This document shows, in pieces, positions 1 through 6,644 of a DNA stretch of 39,911 nt. The notes under the pieces are model-generated. The model searched no databases, was not told the DNA's origin, and was given only the letters and a program-made list of their open reading frames with translations. Positions within the stretch are counted from its first letter, which is position 1; each line of letters starts with the position of its first letter. A program made the position numbers and the translations under genes. Source of the DNA: a virus; the IMG/VR virus record IMGVR_UViG_3300001596_000051, positions 1-39,911 of that record; one strand, 5' to 3'.

Positions 1-1092
1 TCATGGTTCACCTCCATGGATGGAGCCGTCGAGCTCCTCGAGGACGCCCCGGAGATGCTCCCGGCTGAGATGGGCGTACCGCTTCGTCATCGCCGGCGTC
101 TTGTGGCCCAGGATGTCGCCGATCACGTTCAGCGCCACGCCCTGCATCGCCAGGTAGCTCGCCGTCGTGTGGCGCAGGTCATGAAACCGGAAGTTCGCGA
201 GCTCGGCGGCCTGGACGACGTCGGACCACGGCCGGTGGAAGTTCTGCGTCCGCGGGAAGACCATCGCCTCGCCGTCGTCCTGTCCCGCCTTCCACTCGAC
301 CAGCAGGTCCCGCACCGTCGACACCAGGGGCACGCCGCGACGCTCCCCATTCTTGGTGTCGTGCAGCGTGATCAGACGTCCCTCGAGGTCGACGTCCTCC
401 CAGCGGAGGCCCAGAACCTCACCGCGGCGCATCCCGCTCGACAGGGCGAGCATCACCACCGGGTAGACGTACTCCGCCGACGACTCCTGGGCCGCCTTGA
501 GCAGCCGCTCCCGCTCCTCGTCGCTGAGGTACCGGACACGACCTCGAGGCTCCTTGCGCTTGCGGACCTGGAACACCGGGTTGGACTCCAGCCACAACCA
601 CTCACGCCAAGCCACCGAGCATGCATGCGACAGCGCCGCCAGGTACCGGTTGACCGTCGCAGGTGACCGCACCTTCCCCGTCTTGGGGTCGGGCCTGCCC
701 AGCTTGTCGCGCGCCTCGGCGATCACCGGTGCGGTGAAGTCCTTCAGCAGCAGGTGACCGTAGCGACGCTTGAACCACTTCAGCTGGTTCAGCTGCCGCT
801 TGTCCCGCTTGTGCGGGATGACGTCGGTCTCGTAGCGGTCGATCAGGTCTGAAAGCGTCCGCTTCGTGGCCTCGATGTTGTCGAAGTACCGGCCCTCGTG
901 GATGGCGGCCTCGATCTTGGCCGCCCAGGCATCGGCGTCCTTCTTTCGCTCGAAGATGGCCGACTTCATCGGGTGACCGCGGCGACGAATCTTCACGCGC
1001 CACTTGGCGCCCGGCTGGCGCTTGCGCCACTCGCTCTTGGGCACCGTTTGCCAGCCATCCGGCGTCGGCACCCGCTTCTCGAAGGTGGCCAT
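1..1092 (-). CDS. int: Tyrosine-recombinase phage integrase
   Basis: A 363-aa site-specific recombinase that would insert and excise the phage genome at att sites. The catalytic set is complete: R222 in SSGMRRGEV, K247 in the beta-hairpin TKNGERRG, H304 and R307 in HDLRHTTAS, H330 in GHKTP, and nucleophile Y339 in KRYAHLS. Residues about 1-75 resemble the arm-type DNA-binding domain, and about 78-175 the SAM-like core-binding domain. It is the last gene of the leftward operon, and its ATG overlaps the stop of the excisionase-like gene by one base (TGATG). Because it sits at the window edge, the attachment site is expected just outside and cannot be seen. Family assignment is very secure. Confidence 0.97.
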   Translation of the reverse strand: MATFEKRVPTPDGWQTVPKSEWRKRQPGAKWRVKIRRRGHPMKSAIFERKKDADAWAAKIEAAIHEGRYFDNIEATKRTLSDLIDRYETDVIPHKRDKRQLNQLKWFKRRYGHLLLKDFTAPVIAEARDKLGRPDPKTGKVRSPATVNRYLAALSHACSVAWREWLWLESNPVFQVRKRKEPRGRVRYLSDEERERLLKAAQESSAEYVYPVVMLALSSGMRRGEVLGLRWEDVDLEGRLITLHDTKNGERRGVPLVSTVRDLLVEWKAGQDDGEAMVFPRTQNFHRPWSDVVQAAELANFRFHDLRHTTASYLAMQGVALNVIGDILGHKTPAMTKRYAHLSREHLRGVLEELDGSIHGGEP

Positions 1093-1349
1093 CAGCCGGC
1101 TTTCCGGTTCTTGGCGTCCTCCTCGTCGACCCAGCGGAAGAAGGCGGCCTCGTCGATGAGGACCCGGCGCCGCACCCGCTTGACCACGACGTGGAAGCCG
1201 TTGGTCATCTCGTCGTCGACCATGCGCCGCAGCCCCTTCTCGGTGGGCCAGGGGTGGTACTTCGGCCAGTCGTTCACCGGAATGAAGCGGGTCTTGGGCC
1301 GCTCAGGGGCGATGTCGGTGGTGGGCTCGGGATCAATGATAACGGTCAT
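1092..1349 (-). CDS. Excisionase-like small DNA-binding protein
   Basis: An 85-aa protein placed immediately before the integrase, the usual position of a recombination directionality factor. The part reading PKYHPWPTEKGLRRMVDDEMTNGF then VVVKRVRRRVLIDEAAFFRWVDE has the shape of a MerR/Xis-type winged helix (start helix, basic wing, 'ID..AFFRWV' end), as in helix-turn-helix excisionases. I start it at 1349 because this ATG overlaps the ERF stop as ATGA, the coupling used throughout this operon. An upstream in-frame ATG at 1385 would lie deep inside erf. Role inferred from position and fold-like pattern; it could also regulate only. Confidence 0.7.
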   Translation of the reverse strand: MTVIIDPEPTTDIAPERPKTRFIPVNDWPKYHPWPTEKGLRRMVDDEMTNGFHVVVKRVRRRVLIDEAAFFRWVDEEDAKNRKAG

Positions 1350-2176
1350 GACTGCTGCTGCTCCTTGGCGAGGCAGTGCGGGCACTGACCTTCGCCGTCG
1401 ATGATGGCGGCGACAATCTGGGCCAACGCCTCGTTGGTGGTCGCCTGGAGTTTGGTGTGAAGGTGGATGGCGTCGCGCGGCAGGAGCTGGGACGACGACT
1501 CGACGCCCCAGAGGTGCTCCTGCAGCTGTCGCCGATGCTCGTCGGAAAGGCCCTTGCGAACCTCACCCAGCCGGACGTGCCAGAGCTTCTGCAGCCGCCG
1601 CACCGGGGTTTCCTTCGGCGGCTGTTGCTGCCGTTGCTGGGGTGGCGGCCCCTGCTGACGCTGCTGGCGCTGTTGAGGCGGCGGTTGCCGTCGTTGCTGC
1701 TGCCCCCGCGTCTGGCTCACCGACGCCTGGCCGTCGTCGTCCTCGGGGGCCAGGCCGAGCAACGCCGTGGCCGCGTACCGACGCACGTAGGTGATGGCGC
1801 TGCCGATGGCCTGGACGTCACCGCCGGCGGGAGCCGACAACGTGTTTGCAATGTACTGGCCCGAGCTGTGGAGGAGGGTCGTCGTCACCGCAACCCGGCC
1901 CCGCTCCGTCACAGTAGGCGCCTGGATGATGGAGACCCCGGCCTTGTGCAGGGCTTCCTTCGCGGCGCCCAGAACGGCGGCCAGGTCAGCGTAGGTGTAG
2001 ACCCGCTTGCCGCCGCCGGCCTGCTTGTCGGCGACGACGCGGCCCATCTGGCCCTGGGCCTCCGCCAGCGCGGCGGAGACCTGGTCGCATGGAACCGACA
2101 TCACGAGGGCGCCCAGCTTTCGGTAGGGCGGAGTTGCGAGCGTGGGCTCGGGGGTTGGAACGGTCTCGGTGGTCAT
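1346..2176 (-). CDS. erf: ERF-family single-strand annealing recombinase
   Basis: A 276-aa essential-recombination-function protein, which would anneal homologous single strands for genome circularisation or recombination. Two hallmark segments are present: YTYADLAAVLGAAKEALHKAG near residues 55-75, and GSAITYVRRYAATALLGLA followed by acidic EDDDGQ near 115-140. A long Gln/Pro/Arg-rich low-complexity linker (about residues 145-190) joins the core to a C-terminal domain ending in a CPHC motif, which may bind zinc. The start at 2176 (MTTETVP) has a GGGGGAG ribosome site and overlaps the preceding stop as ATGA. The upstream in-frame ATG at 2356 would run inside the preceding gene and is rejected. 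Confidence 0.92.
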   Translation of the reverse strand: MTTETVPTPEPTLATPPYRKLGALVMSVPCDQVSAALAEAQGQMGRVVADKQAGGGKRVYTYADLAAVLGAAKEALHKAGVSIIQAPTVTERGRVAVTTTLLHSSGQYIANTLSAPAGGDVQAIGSAITYVRRYAATALLGLAPEDDDGQASVSQTRGQQQRRQPPPQQRQQRQQGPPPQQRQQQPPKETPVRRLQKLWHVRLGEVRKGLSDEHRRQLQEHLWGVESSSQLLPRDAIHLHTKLQATTNEALAQIVAAIIDGEGQCPHCLAKEQQQS

Positions 2177-2481
2177 AGCTCCCCCGTGAGTTTGATGCGG
2201 TCGCGAGCGTCGTGAGCCATGGTCTGCAGGTGGCGGAGGACCTTGTCGTCGCTGAGACGAGACCCCACCGATCCCTCGCCGCCGCAGTCGGGGCATTCCT
2301 TCTCGGCATCGCAGCAGCCGCAGGGCACCTCCCCGTAGCCCTTGCAGGTGGCGCACTCCACCGGCTCGACGCCGAACTCAGCGTTCAGGTCGTCGTCGCT
2401 CCCGCTGATGGCGAGCGTCGTGATGTGAACCACATGGTTGAGGTGCTCGAGGACCTGGTGATGGAACGCCGTCAGCTGCAT
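2173..2481 (-). CDS. Small protein with DnaJ-type CxxCxGxG zinc-finger repeats
   Basis: A 102-aa protein. Its centre carries two CxxCxGxG units, CATCKGYG (C43, C46) and CPDCGGEG (C63, C66), separated by a third Cys cluster (PCGCC). This matches the zinc-binding cysteine-rich domain of DnaJ, but there is no J domain and no substrate-binding region. The flanks are helical and polar. It sits directly upstream of ERF in the coupled operon. Such isolated DnaJ-type fingers are common in phage early regions, usually of unknown function. Zinc binding is likely; any recombination or chaperone role is only inferred. Confidence 0.75.
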   Translation of the reverse strand: MQLTAFHHQVLEHLNHVVHITTLAISGSDDDLNAEFGVEPVECATCKGYGEVPCGCCDAEKECPDCGGEGSVGSRLSDDKVLRHLQTMAHDARDRIKLTGEL

Positions 2482-3425
2482 GGCTCCCCCTCCCCCGTCA
2501 CCCAGAGGCGGGCGAGCTCGTCGGACATCCAGCGGAGCTCGTGGTCGTTGGCGCCGACCACCGCGGCGTCACCCTCAGCGAGGATGACATGCGCCACCTG
2601 CGCGGCCACCAGCTGCCGGGTCTCCGGAGTGTGCCGGCTGGCCCACCTCTCCCGGTTCAGCCCCAAGGTCCAGGCCTGCCCGCTTCCGTCCAGCGCCGCG
2701 AAGACCGTCGGCGGGAGGTGCACCGCGCAGTAGCAGTCCACCTGGTAGCCGGCGACCCGCATCTTGCCGCCGACCGAGGGCAGGCGACCGAGCGTCCCGG
2801 CGACCAGGGCGAGGGAGTGAAGCCGCTCGGCATCCATCCGGGGACGGCACTCCGGGTCTGGCCCGGGCAGCTGGCACCAGCGGGACCGGCCGCAGTTGTA
2901 GCTCTCCTGGCCCCGAATGGGGAGCGGCCGGCCAAGCGCATCCCAGCTCATCCGCTCGAGCTGGGCATCGGTGAGGGGTCCGTCGACAGCAAGTTCATAG
3001 CTGAGGGCAACGACCACGTCGGCCTCGACGTGGACGGTCATGGTCCAGTCGGCCGGTGCAATGCGATTGGGCCCTGACCGCAACTTCGGGGACTGACGAT
3101 AGGCCAGCACTGTCATTGCGGCATCAGCGACACCCGGGAGGGTTCGAAGGAACCCTGGCACTGCGGCCTCATCAACAATGAGTCCATCAGCGACGGCTCG
3201 CCAAACCACCAGCCCGTCCGTTCGCTGGACAAAGCTGCCGAAGCGAATCGACGGATTGAGCCCCGCCTCAATGACTAGCGGTTCTTGCGGGATAGTGAAG
3301 CCCGGACGCGGACGGATCAGGCCAGAGAGCTCAGCTCCAGACGGAACAAGGCAGAGCATCGGCGTGATCGCCTCCGCCTTGGGTCGGGTCTCGAGGTAGG
3401 AGCCCGGTCGGCGTACGGCCACCAT
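2472..3425 (-). CDS. Hypothetical early protein, 317 aa, central cysteine cluster
   Basis: I do not recognise this protein. It is a soluble 317-aa chain with beta/alpha character, no signal peptide and no obvious membrane segment. Around residues 178-193 there is a cysteine group (NCGRSRWCQLPGPDPEC) that could form a metal site. An acidic C-terminal half (AAVVGANDHELRWMSDELARLW) follows. It overlaps the zinc-finger gene by 10 bases at its end and shares TGATG with the coiled-coil gene at its start, so it belongs to the leftward early operon. Coding status is secure from tight packing and coupled starts; function unknown. Confidence 0.8.
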   Translation of the reverse strand: MVAVRRPGSYLETRPKAEAITPMLCLVPSGAELSGLIRPRPGFTIPQEPLVIEAGLNPSIRFGSFVQRTDGLVVWRAVADGLIVDEAAVPGFLRTLPGVADAAMTVLAYRQSPKLRSGPNRIAPADWTMTVHVEADVVVALSYELAVDGPLTDAQLERMSWDALGRPLPIRGQESYNCGRSRWCQLPGPDPECRPRMDAERLHSLALVAGTLGRLPSVGGKMRVAGYQVDCYCAVHLPPTVFAALDGSGQAWTLGLNRERWASRHTPETRQLVAAQVAHVILAEGDAAVVGANDHELRWMSDELARLWVTGEGEPCS

Positions 3426-4045
3426 CAGAGCACCCCTTCCCAGCCAGAGTGTGCCGTGTCCATCTCATGGAGAGCCTCATCCAGCTCCCGAAGGTTCCCG
3501 GCTGCGTCACCGACCTCTCGCCGCAGCCTCGCCGCGGCTCGTGCGATGCGTTTGAGCCGCCAGTACTGATCAAGGGTATGGCCCCGACGCAGGCTCTTGA
3601 TCCGCGCCTTAAGGTCTCGGAGCTGAGACAGAAGCTGGTCTCGTCGCCGCCGCCAACGCTTCTGAACAACAGGGTCGTTCCGTACCGCCAGCTCGGCTAC
3701 CGTCATGGGCTGGTGGTTTCCGCGAATCTTCGCGTCGAGCTCTTCCTTCTCCTGAATGGCAGCCCTGCGAGCCGCTTCAGCCACCTCGAGCGTCATACTC
3801 TCGACGTTGAGCCCGGTCGTGGGCGCCTTGGCGTTGCCGCTCTCGCCCTTGGATGTGGTCCGTTCCCTGTCCTCAACGAGAAGGGCTTCAATTGCGGCTT
3901 GCTTGAGCCGTTCAGCTTCGGCTGAGTCCCCGCGAGCCTCCGCCGCATCCCGAGCGAGACAGAGCGCCTTGTGTTTCTGCTGTCGAGCAAGGCGCTTCTC
4001 CCGAAGAAGAAGCCGCTGCTCGCGCGCAATGTCTGTCTGTCCCAT
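3425..4045 (-). CDS. Hypothetical highly charged coiled-coil protein, 206 aa
   Basis: A helical, Arg/Lys/Glu-rich protein. Heptad-like stretches occur at residues about 1-60 (REQRLLLREKRLARQQKHKA) and 85-200, with basic patches such as KRWRRRRDQL and RLKRIARAAARLRRE. No enzymatic motif is visible. The charge pattern would suit nucleic-acid or partner binding, but that is only inference. Start and stop each overlap a neighbour by a base, so it is co-translated with the genes on both sides in the leftward operon. Confidence 0.78.
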   Translation of the reverse strand: MGQTDIAREQRLLLREKRLARQQKHKALCLARDAAEARGDSAEAERLKQAAIEALLVEDRERTTSKGESGNAKAPTTGLNVESMTLEVAEAARRAAIQEKEELDAKIRGNHQPMTVAELAVRNDPVVQKRWRRRRDQLLSQLRDLKARIKSLRRGHTLDQYWRLKRIARAAARLRREVGDAAGNLRELDEALHEMDTAHSGWEGVL

Positions 4046-5004
4046 CAGCTCGCCTCCGGAAGGTAGAGGCAGTACTGGGCAGGACCGTCCCTGAAGATGA
4101 CATCGATCTTGTCGTTGAGCTCACGCTTTGACGAGCATGCCATCAGGACACCGGTCACCCTGTTGAGGTGCGCCAGGAGCTCTGGGCGACCCTCGAGGTC
4201 ATCGAGGTACTGATGATGCTTCTGGTGCCCTCCGGCCGCCTTCTCCTTGAGGGCCTTGGCGAGTCCTGGGCACAGCGTGTCGTAGGCGACTCGGTTCACG
4301 AAGCCGCCCAACCATCGCCCTTGGTGGTCTGGAGGGTGGCCATAGAGCCGACAGGCTTCCTCGAAGAACTGACGAGGAAAGGCACGACGCCAAGGACTCG
4401 GCTTGTTGGCCAGCTTCAGAAGGGCTCCAGCCGGCTTGACCTGCTCGTAGCCGAGGGCCTCGTGAATGAGCGCCGTCAGCCCCACCTCGGCGAGGCGGAG
4501 CCCAAGGCCAACGCAACGCCAGGCAATCTCCTCCTGACGCTTCGTCTTCAGCCGACCCTCAACCAGGGCGATGCCCCAGGTCGTGATGATGCGGCTCACG
4601 TCATCGGCAGTGAGCCCCTTGGCCTCCTGCGGGCTGTCGGGTGTGGTGAACCGAACTACCGAGAGCAGGTTTTCGCCCCCGGCGAGACCCGCATGGTTGC
4701 TGGCTGGATTCGACCTCCCCCCCTGGTTTTCGCCCCTGGTTGTGCCTGATCCCTCGCTTTCCCCCCTGGCCATACCCGCATGGTTACTGGCCTTGCCCTG
4801 GTTCACCCCCTCGTTTTCCCCCCTAGCCATACCCAGCCCGACGGGTGCAAGGTAGTCACCCAGCTTCGACGTGCTGACCCCCGCGACCAACTCGACGGCC
4901 GACCTCAAGGTCACCACCGACGACCCATCATCGAGGATGTGAGCATCGATGGTGGCACCAGCCAACTCGATGGCTCCGCGGTACTCGCTCCGCCGCGCCG
5001 TCAC
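4045..5004 (-). CDS. P63C-domain protein with repeat-containing linker
   Basis: A 319-aa protein whose C-terminal part (about residues 185-290) matches the P63C domain found in phage and bacterial proteins: ALGYEQ, then WRRAFPRQFFEEACRLYG, then GGFVNRVAYDTLCPGLAKALKEK, then GGHQKHHQYL, then HLNRVTGVLMAC. The biochemical role of this family is not established. Residues 1-55 form a separate N-terminal segment. Residues about 57-112 are a Gly/Asn/Glu-rich linker built from degenerate repeats (SNHAGMARGE, SNHAGLAGGE). The start is GTG at 5004 and overlaps the upstream stop as GTGA. Confidence 0.85.
   Translation of the reverse strand: MTARRSEYRGAIELAGATIDAHILDDGSSVVTLRSAVELVAGVSTSKLGDYLAPVGLGMARGENEGVNQGKASNHAGMARGESEGSGTTRGENQGGRSNPASNHAGLAGGENLLSVVRFTTPDSPQEAKGLTADDVSRIITTWGIALVEGRLKTKRQEEIAWRCVGLGLRLAEVGLTALIHEALGYEQVKPAGALLKLANKPSPWRRAFPRQFFEEACRLYGHPPDHQGRWLGGFVNRVAYDTLCPGLAKALKEKAAGGHQKHHQYLDDLEGRPELLAHLNRVTGVLMACSSKRELNDKIDVIFRDGPAQYCLYLPEAS
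4669..4834. repeat. Degenerate direct repeats inside the P63C gene linker
   Basis: Two units of about 34 nt, at 4670-4703 and 4757-4790, share the ending ACCCGCATGGTTRCTGG. A shorter third unit lies at 4813-4834, and a fragment (GGTTTTCGCCCCTGGTT) at 4725-4741. The units remain in frame and encode the repeating SNHAG(M/L)A(R/G)GE linker. This looks like tandem duplication with divergence in a tolerated linker, not a regulatory array. Confidence 0.7.
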
Positions 5005-5309
5005 TGCCCGGTCTCCGAGGTCAGGGCCCGGCCGAACCAGTGGACCAGGTCGCGGCCGGGGTAGTCACGGTCCTTGAGGCCGGTGTACTCGAGCCAGCCC
5101 CGCCAGAGGGTCTCGCCGTCCAGCTCGGCGGGGTTCTCGGTGTGGACGTCAACAGCCCTGCCGGAGCCGAAGAAGGCCACCTTGTGGATGGGGTCCACCG
5201 CCAGCCAGGCAGCGTGATGCCGGGCGATGACCACACACCCGTCGTCGGGTGAGCGTGGGTCGATGGGCTTGGTGTCAGGTGTGGGGTGTGGTAGGCTCGA
5301 CGCCGTCAT
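5001..5309 (-). CDS. Hypothetical leader gene of the leftward operon, 102 aa
   Basis: A 102-aa protein that I do not recognise. It has a Pro-rich N terminus and then a compact region CVVIARHHAAWLAVDPIHKVAFFGSGRAVDVH with alternating beta-strand character, and it ends with WFGRALTSETGQ. It is the first gene after the candidate leftward promoter and has a good ribosome site (GGAGGG, about 10 nt before the ATG at 5309). Part of that ribosome site overlaps the 3' arm of a small hairpin (5324-5337). First-position genes under such promoters often act against host functions, but nothing in the sequence shows that here. Confidence 0.75.
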   Translation of the reverse strand: MTASSLPHPTPDTKPIDPRSPDDGCVVIARHHAAWLAVDPIHKVAFFGSGRAVDVHTENPAELDGETLWRGWLEYTGLKDRDYPGRDLVHWFGRALTSETGQ

Positions 5310-5323
5310 AGTGAATGATCCCT

Positions 5324-5337
5324 CCGTCTTCGGACGG
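5324..5337 (-). other. Small hairpin at the ribosome site of the 5309 gene
   Basis: CCGTC and GACGG arms enclose a 4-nt loop (TTCG read on the plus strand, CGAA on the transcribed minus strand). In the leftward mRNA the 3' arm merges with the GGAGGG ribosome site, so folding could mask initiation. The structure is visible; its effect is inferred. Confidence 0.4.
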
Positions 5338-5341
5338 TCCG

Positions 5342-5374
5342 AACCCCCAAGGTGGTTGTAGCGCCTTGGGGGTT
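5342..5374 (-). terminator. 11-bp perfect inverted repeat, candidate terminator or leader attenuator
   Basis: AACCCCCAAGG (5342-5352) pairs perfectly with CCTTGGGGGTT (5364-5374) across an 11-nt loop. It lies downstream of the repressor stop and inside the leader of the candidate leftward transcript. Reading leftward, only TT then CGG follows the stem, so it is not a textbook terminator; read rightward it is followed by TTTCGTTGTT. It may end repressor mRNA, attenuate the early operon, or serve in antitermination. Confidence 0.5.
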
Positions 5375-5392
5375 TCGTTGTTGACAGTCCGA

Positions 5393-5422
5393 ATCGTCAG
5401 GTAACCATCACTTACATGTCAA
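5393..5422 (-). promoter_or_regulatory. Candidate leftward early promoter with operator
   Basis: On the minus strand a perfect -35 TTGACA (5422-5417) is followed after 18 nt by the weak -10 GACGAT (5398-5393). The whole spacer is filled by the 17-bp operator GTAAGTGATGGTTACCT (5415-5399), which has outer dyad arms GTAA and TTAC and differs at only two positions from the operator at 6220-6236. The repressor stop codon TGA (5421-5419) lies inside the -35. Repressor bound here would block RNA polymerase directly. Confidence 0.7.
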
Positions 5423-6159
5423 GAGGAAGTGTTACTTTCTTTCCATTCCTCGATGAGTTCGGCAAGTCTGCCAGGCAGAACGTCCACATAGTTGTAGTGG
5501 TCGTCTACAACCAGACCAACAATCTTCCAATGAGTCCCAAGCCGCAGGACTTCGCCACTGTCCCCCAAGGGCCAAAGAAGATCGTCAGCGCGAATCTCTC
5601 CAAGCCGCAGCGCCTTCGTTCCGATTCGCTGTACAAGGTACAGAAGCCCATCGCCCACAGCGACTTTCTGCGACTCATGTATGAGGTTCAGACGTGTGCC
5701 CATGCGAAGTTCAAGGCGCTCGCTGATGACATACAAACTGAACACGGTTGACGCGTAACCCGTCATAGTCACGCTGAACGCGTCATCATCAAGACGCATG
5801 TCTGATCTCAGGGTAGCGAGTTCCATCGCCGACGGCGGAAGCTCCATTTTGGTCCACGGCTGAACCACGCCCTCATCAAGCACCCAGCCGACGATTGGAA
5901 TGGCGTTTGGACGAATCCCTGGGGCACTCGTGTCAAGCGACCCATCTGCAGCGATGTCGTCCATGAACATCTCAGACATGGGCAACCCGAACAGGTTCGA
6001 GAGACGAACGAGGATTTCGACGCTGGGGCTAGAGGCGCCTCGCTCAAGCATCGACACGTAGGGTCTGCTTACGCCCAGCGAGTCAGCTAGATCCGCCTGC
6101 GTCCAGTTTCGCTCCTTGCGGATCTCCCTCAACCGAATTGGAAATCTGTCCAGGTCCAT
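5419..6159 (-). CDS. CI-like prophage repressor with degenerate S24 domain
   Basis: A 246-aa lysogeny repressor. Residues 7-61 are an XRE helix-turn-helix (IRKERNWTQADLADSLGVSR, then YVSMLERG). Residues about 84-220 align by eye with the lambda CI/LexA-fold domain: IPIVGWV ~ the cleavage region, VAVGDGLLYLV ~ the GD strand, LLWPLG ~ LQPLN, and WKIVGLVV ~ the terminal strand. The features needed for RecA-stimulated self-cleavage are not visible: the Ala-Gly cleavage pair is replaced by LDEG near 94-97, no GxSM serine is seen, and the lysine position reads RLG. It likely binds the operators at 5399-5415 and 6220-6236. GC content is visibly lower than in neighbouring modules, as in exchanged immunity regions. 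Confidence 0.88.
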   Translation of the reverse strand: MDLDRFPIRLREIRKERNWTQADLADSLGVSRPYVSMLERGASSPSVEILVRLSNLFGLPMSEMFMDDIAADGSLDTSAPGIRPNAIPIVGWVLDEGVVQPWTKMELPPSAMELATLRSDMRLDDDAFSVTMTGYASTVFSLYVISERLELRMGTRLNLIHESQKVAVGDGLLYLVQRIGTKALRLGEIRADDLLWPLGDSGEVLRLGTHWKIVGLVVDDHYNYVDVLPGRLAELIEEWKESNTSS

Positions 6160-6189
6160 GCGCGCTCCCGGTTGCGGCCACTTCTCCTC

Positions 6190-6218
6190 GTCCTAGTTCC
6201 AGTACTGGTTGACCGCAA
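6190..6218 (-). promoter_or_regulatory. Candidate repressor promoter
   Basis: On the minus strand TTGCGG (6218-6213), a 17-nt spacer and TAGGAC (6195-6190) would start a transcript about 24 nt before the repressor ATG at 6159, which is preceded by a GGGAG ribosome site. A perfect 10-bp palindrome CCAGTACTGG (6199-6208) lies in the spacer and could bind the Cro-like protein. The matches are weak, so the call rests mainly on position. Confidence 0.4.
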
Positions 6219-6237
6219 CGTAAGCGTTGGTTACCTT
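6209..6237 (+). promoter_or_regulatory. Candidate rightward early promoter with operator
   Basis: TTGACC (6209-6214), 17 nt, then TACCTT (6232-6237). The 17-bp operator GTAAGCGTTGGTTACCT (6220-6236) covers the spacer and most of the -10. The ATG of the Cro-like gene begins six nt after the -10 and no Shine-Dalgarno sequence is present, so this transcript is probably leaderless. Confidence 0.65.
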
Positions 6238-6243
6238 TCACCT

Positions 6244-6624
6244 ATGGAAACCCTTACTGACATCCTTGGTCGCATACCTCGGGGCCAGGGCGCTGAACTC
6301 CTTGGTATCACCCCCTCGTTTGTCTCGATGATTCGCCATCAACGGTCAGTGGTTTCGGCCCGGCTTCTCGCCCGTGCAAGTGCACGTCTGGGGCTATCTG
6401 GAGAGCAAGTATTGGCCACTCTGAAGACAATGTTTTCGGAGGAATTCGCAGCAGCTCGAGTCGCTGCTGCGGTGGCTGGCGACCTTTCTCCAATCGAGCT
6501 CAGTGACGACGAGTTCGCCCTCTACGTCGCCCAGCTTGAGCAACGTCGAACCAGCGCCTCGCTACAACCGAGTGCTGGTCCGGCCAATGAGTCCTTGGAC
6601 TCGCCCATTTCGCAGGCCGCCTAA
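6244..6624 (+). CDS. Cro-like helix-turn-helix regulator
   Basis: A 126-aa protein divergent from the repressor. Residues 3-55 (DILGRIPRGQGAELLGITPSFVSMIRHQRSVVSARLLARASARLGLS) are a helix-turn-helix of the YdaS/Cro type, with recognition-helix region TPSFVSMIR. The remaining 70 residues are acidic and Ala-rich without known motifs. I start it at ATG 6244, directly after the -10 of the rightward promoter, because an upstream in-frame ATG at 6172 would place the operator and promoter inside the coding sequence and give an odd Leu/Val-rich N terminus. Probable role: early repressor of the lysogenic promoter. Confidence 0.8.
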   Translation: METLTDILGRIPRGQGAELLGITPSFVSMIRHQRSVVSARLLARASARLGLSGEQVLATLKTMFSEEFAAARVAAAVAGDLSPIELSDDEFALYVAQLEQRRTSASLQPSAGPANESLDSPISQAA

Positions 6625-6630
6625 GCGGCC
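6615..6630 (+). other. Intercistronic hairpin over the cro-like stop codon
   Basis: GGCCGC and GCGGCC form a 6-bp GC stem with a CTAA loop containing the TAA stop of the Cro-like gene. No T-run follows; instead the AAGGA ribosome site of the next gene is immediately adjacent. It is more likely to affect mRNA stability or coupling than to terminate. Confidence 0.4.
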
Positions 6631-6644
6631 AAGGATCAATCACT

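Noticed and set aside
5381-5409. TTGACA on the plus strand at 5381 as a rightward promoter
   Set aside because: No acceptable -10 lies 15-19 nt downstream, and it would read antisense into the repressor gene.
5416-5751. A rightward open frame inside the repressor gene
   Set aside because: It is antisense to the well-supported repressor and shows no domain pattern.
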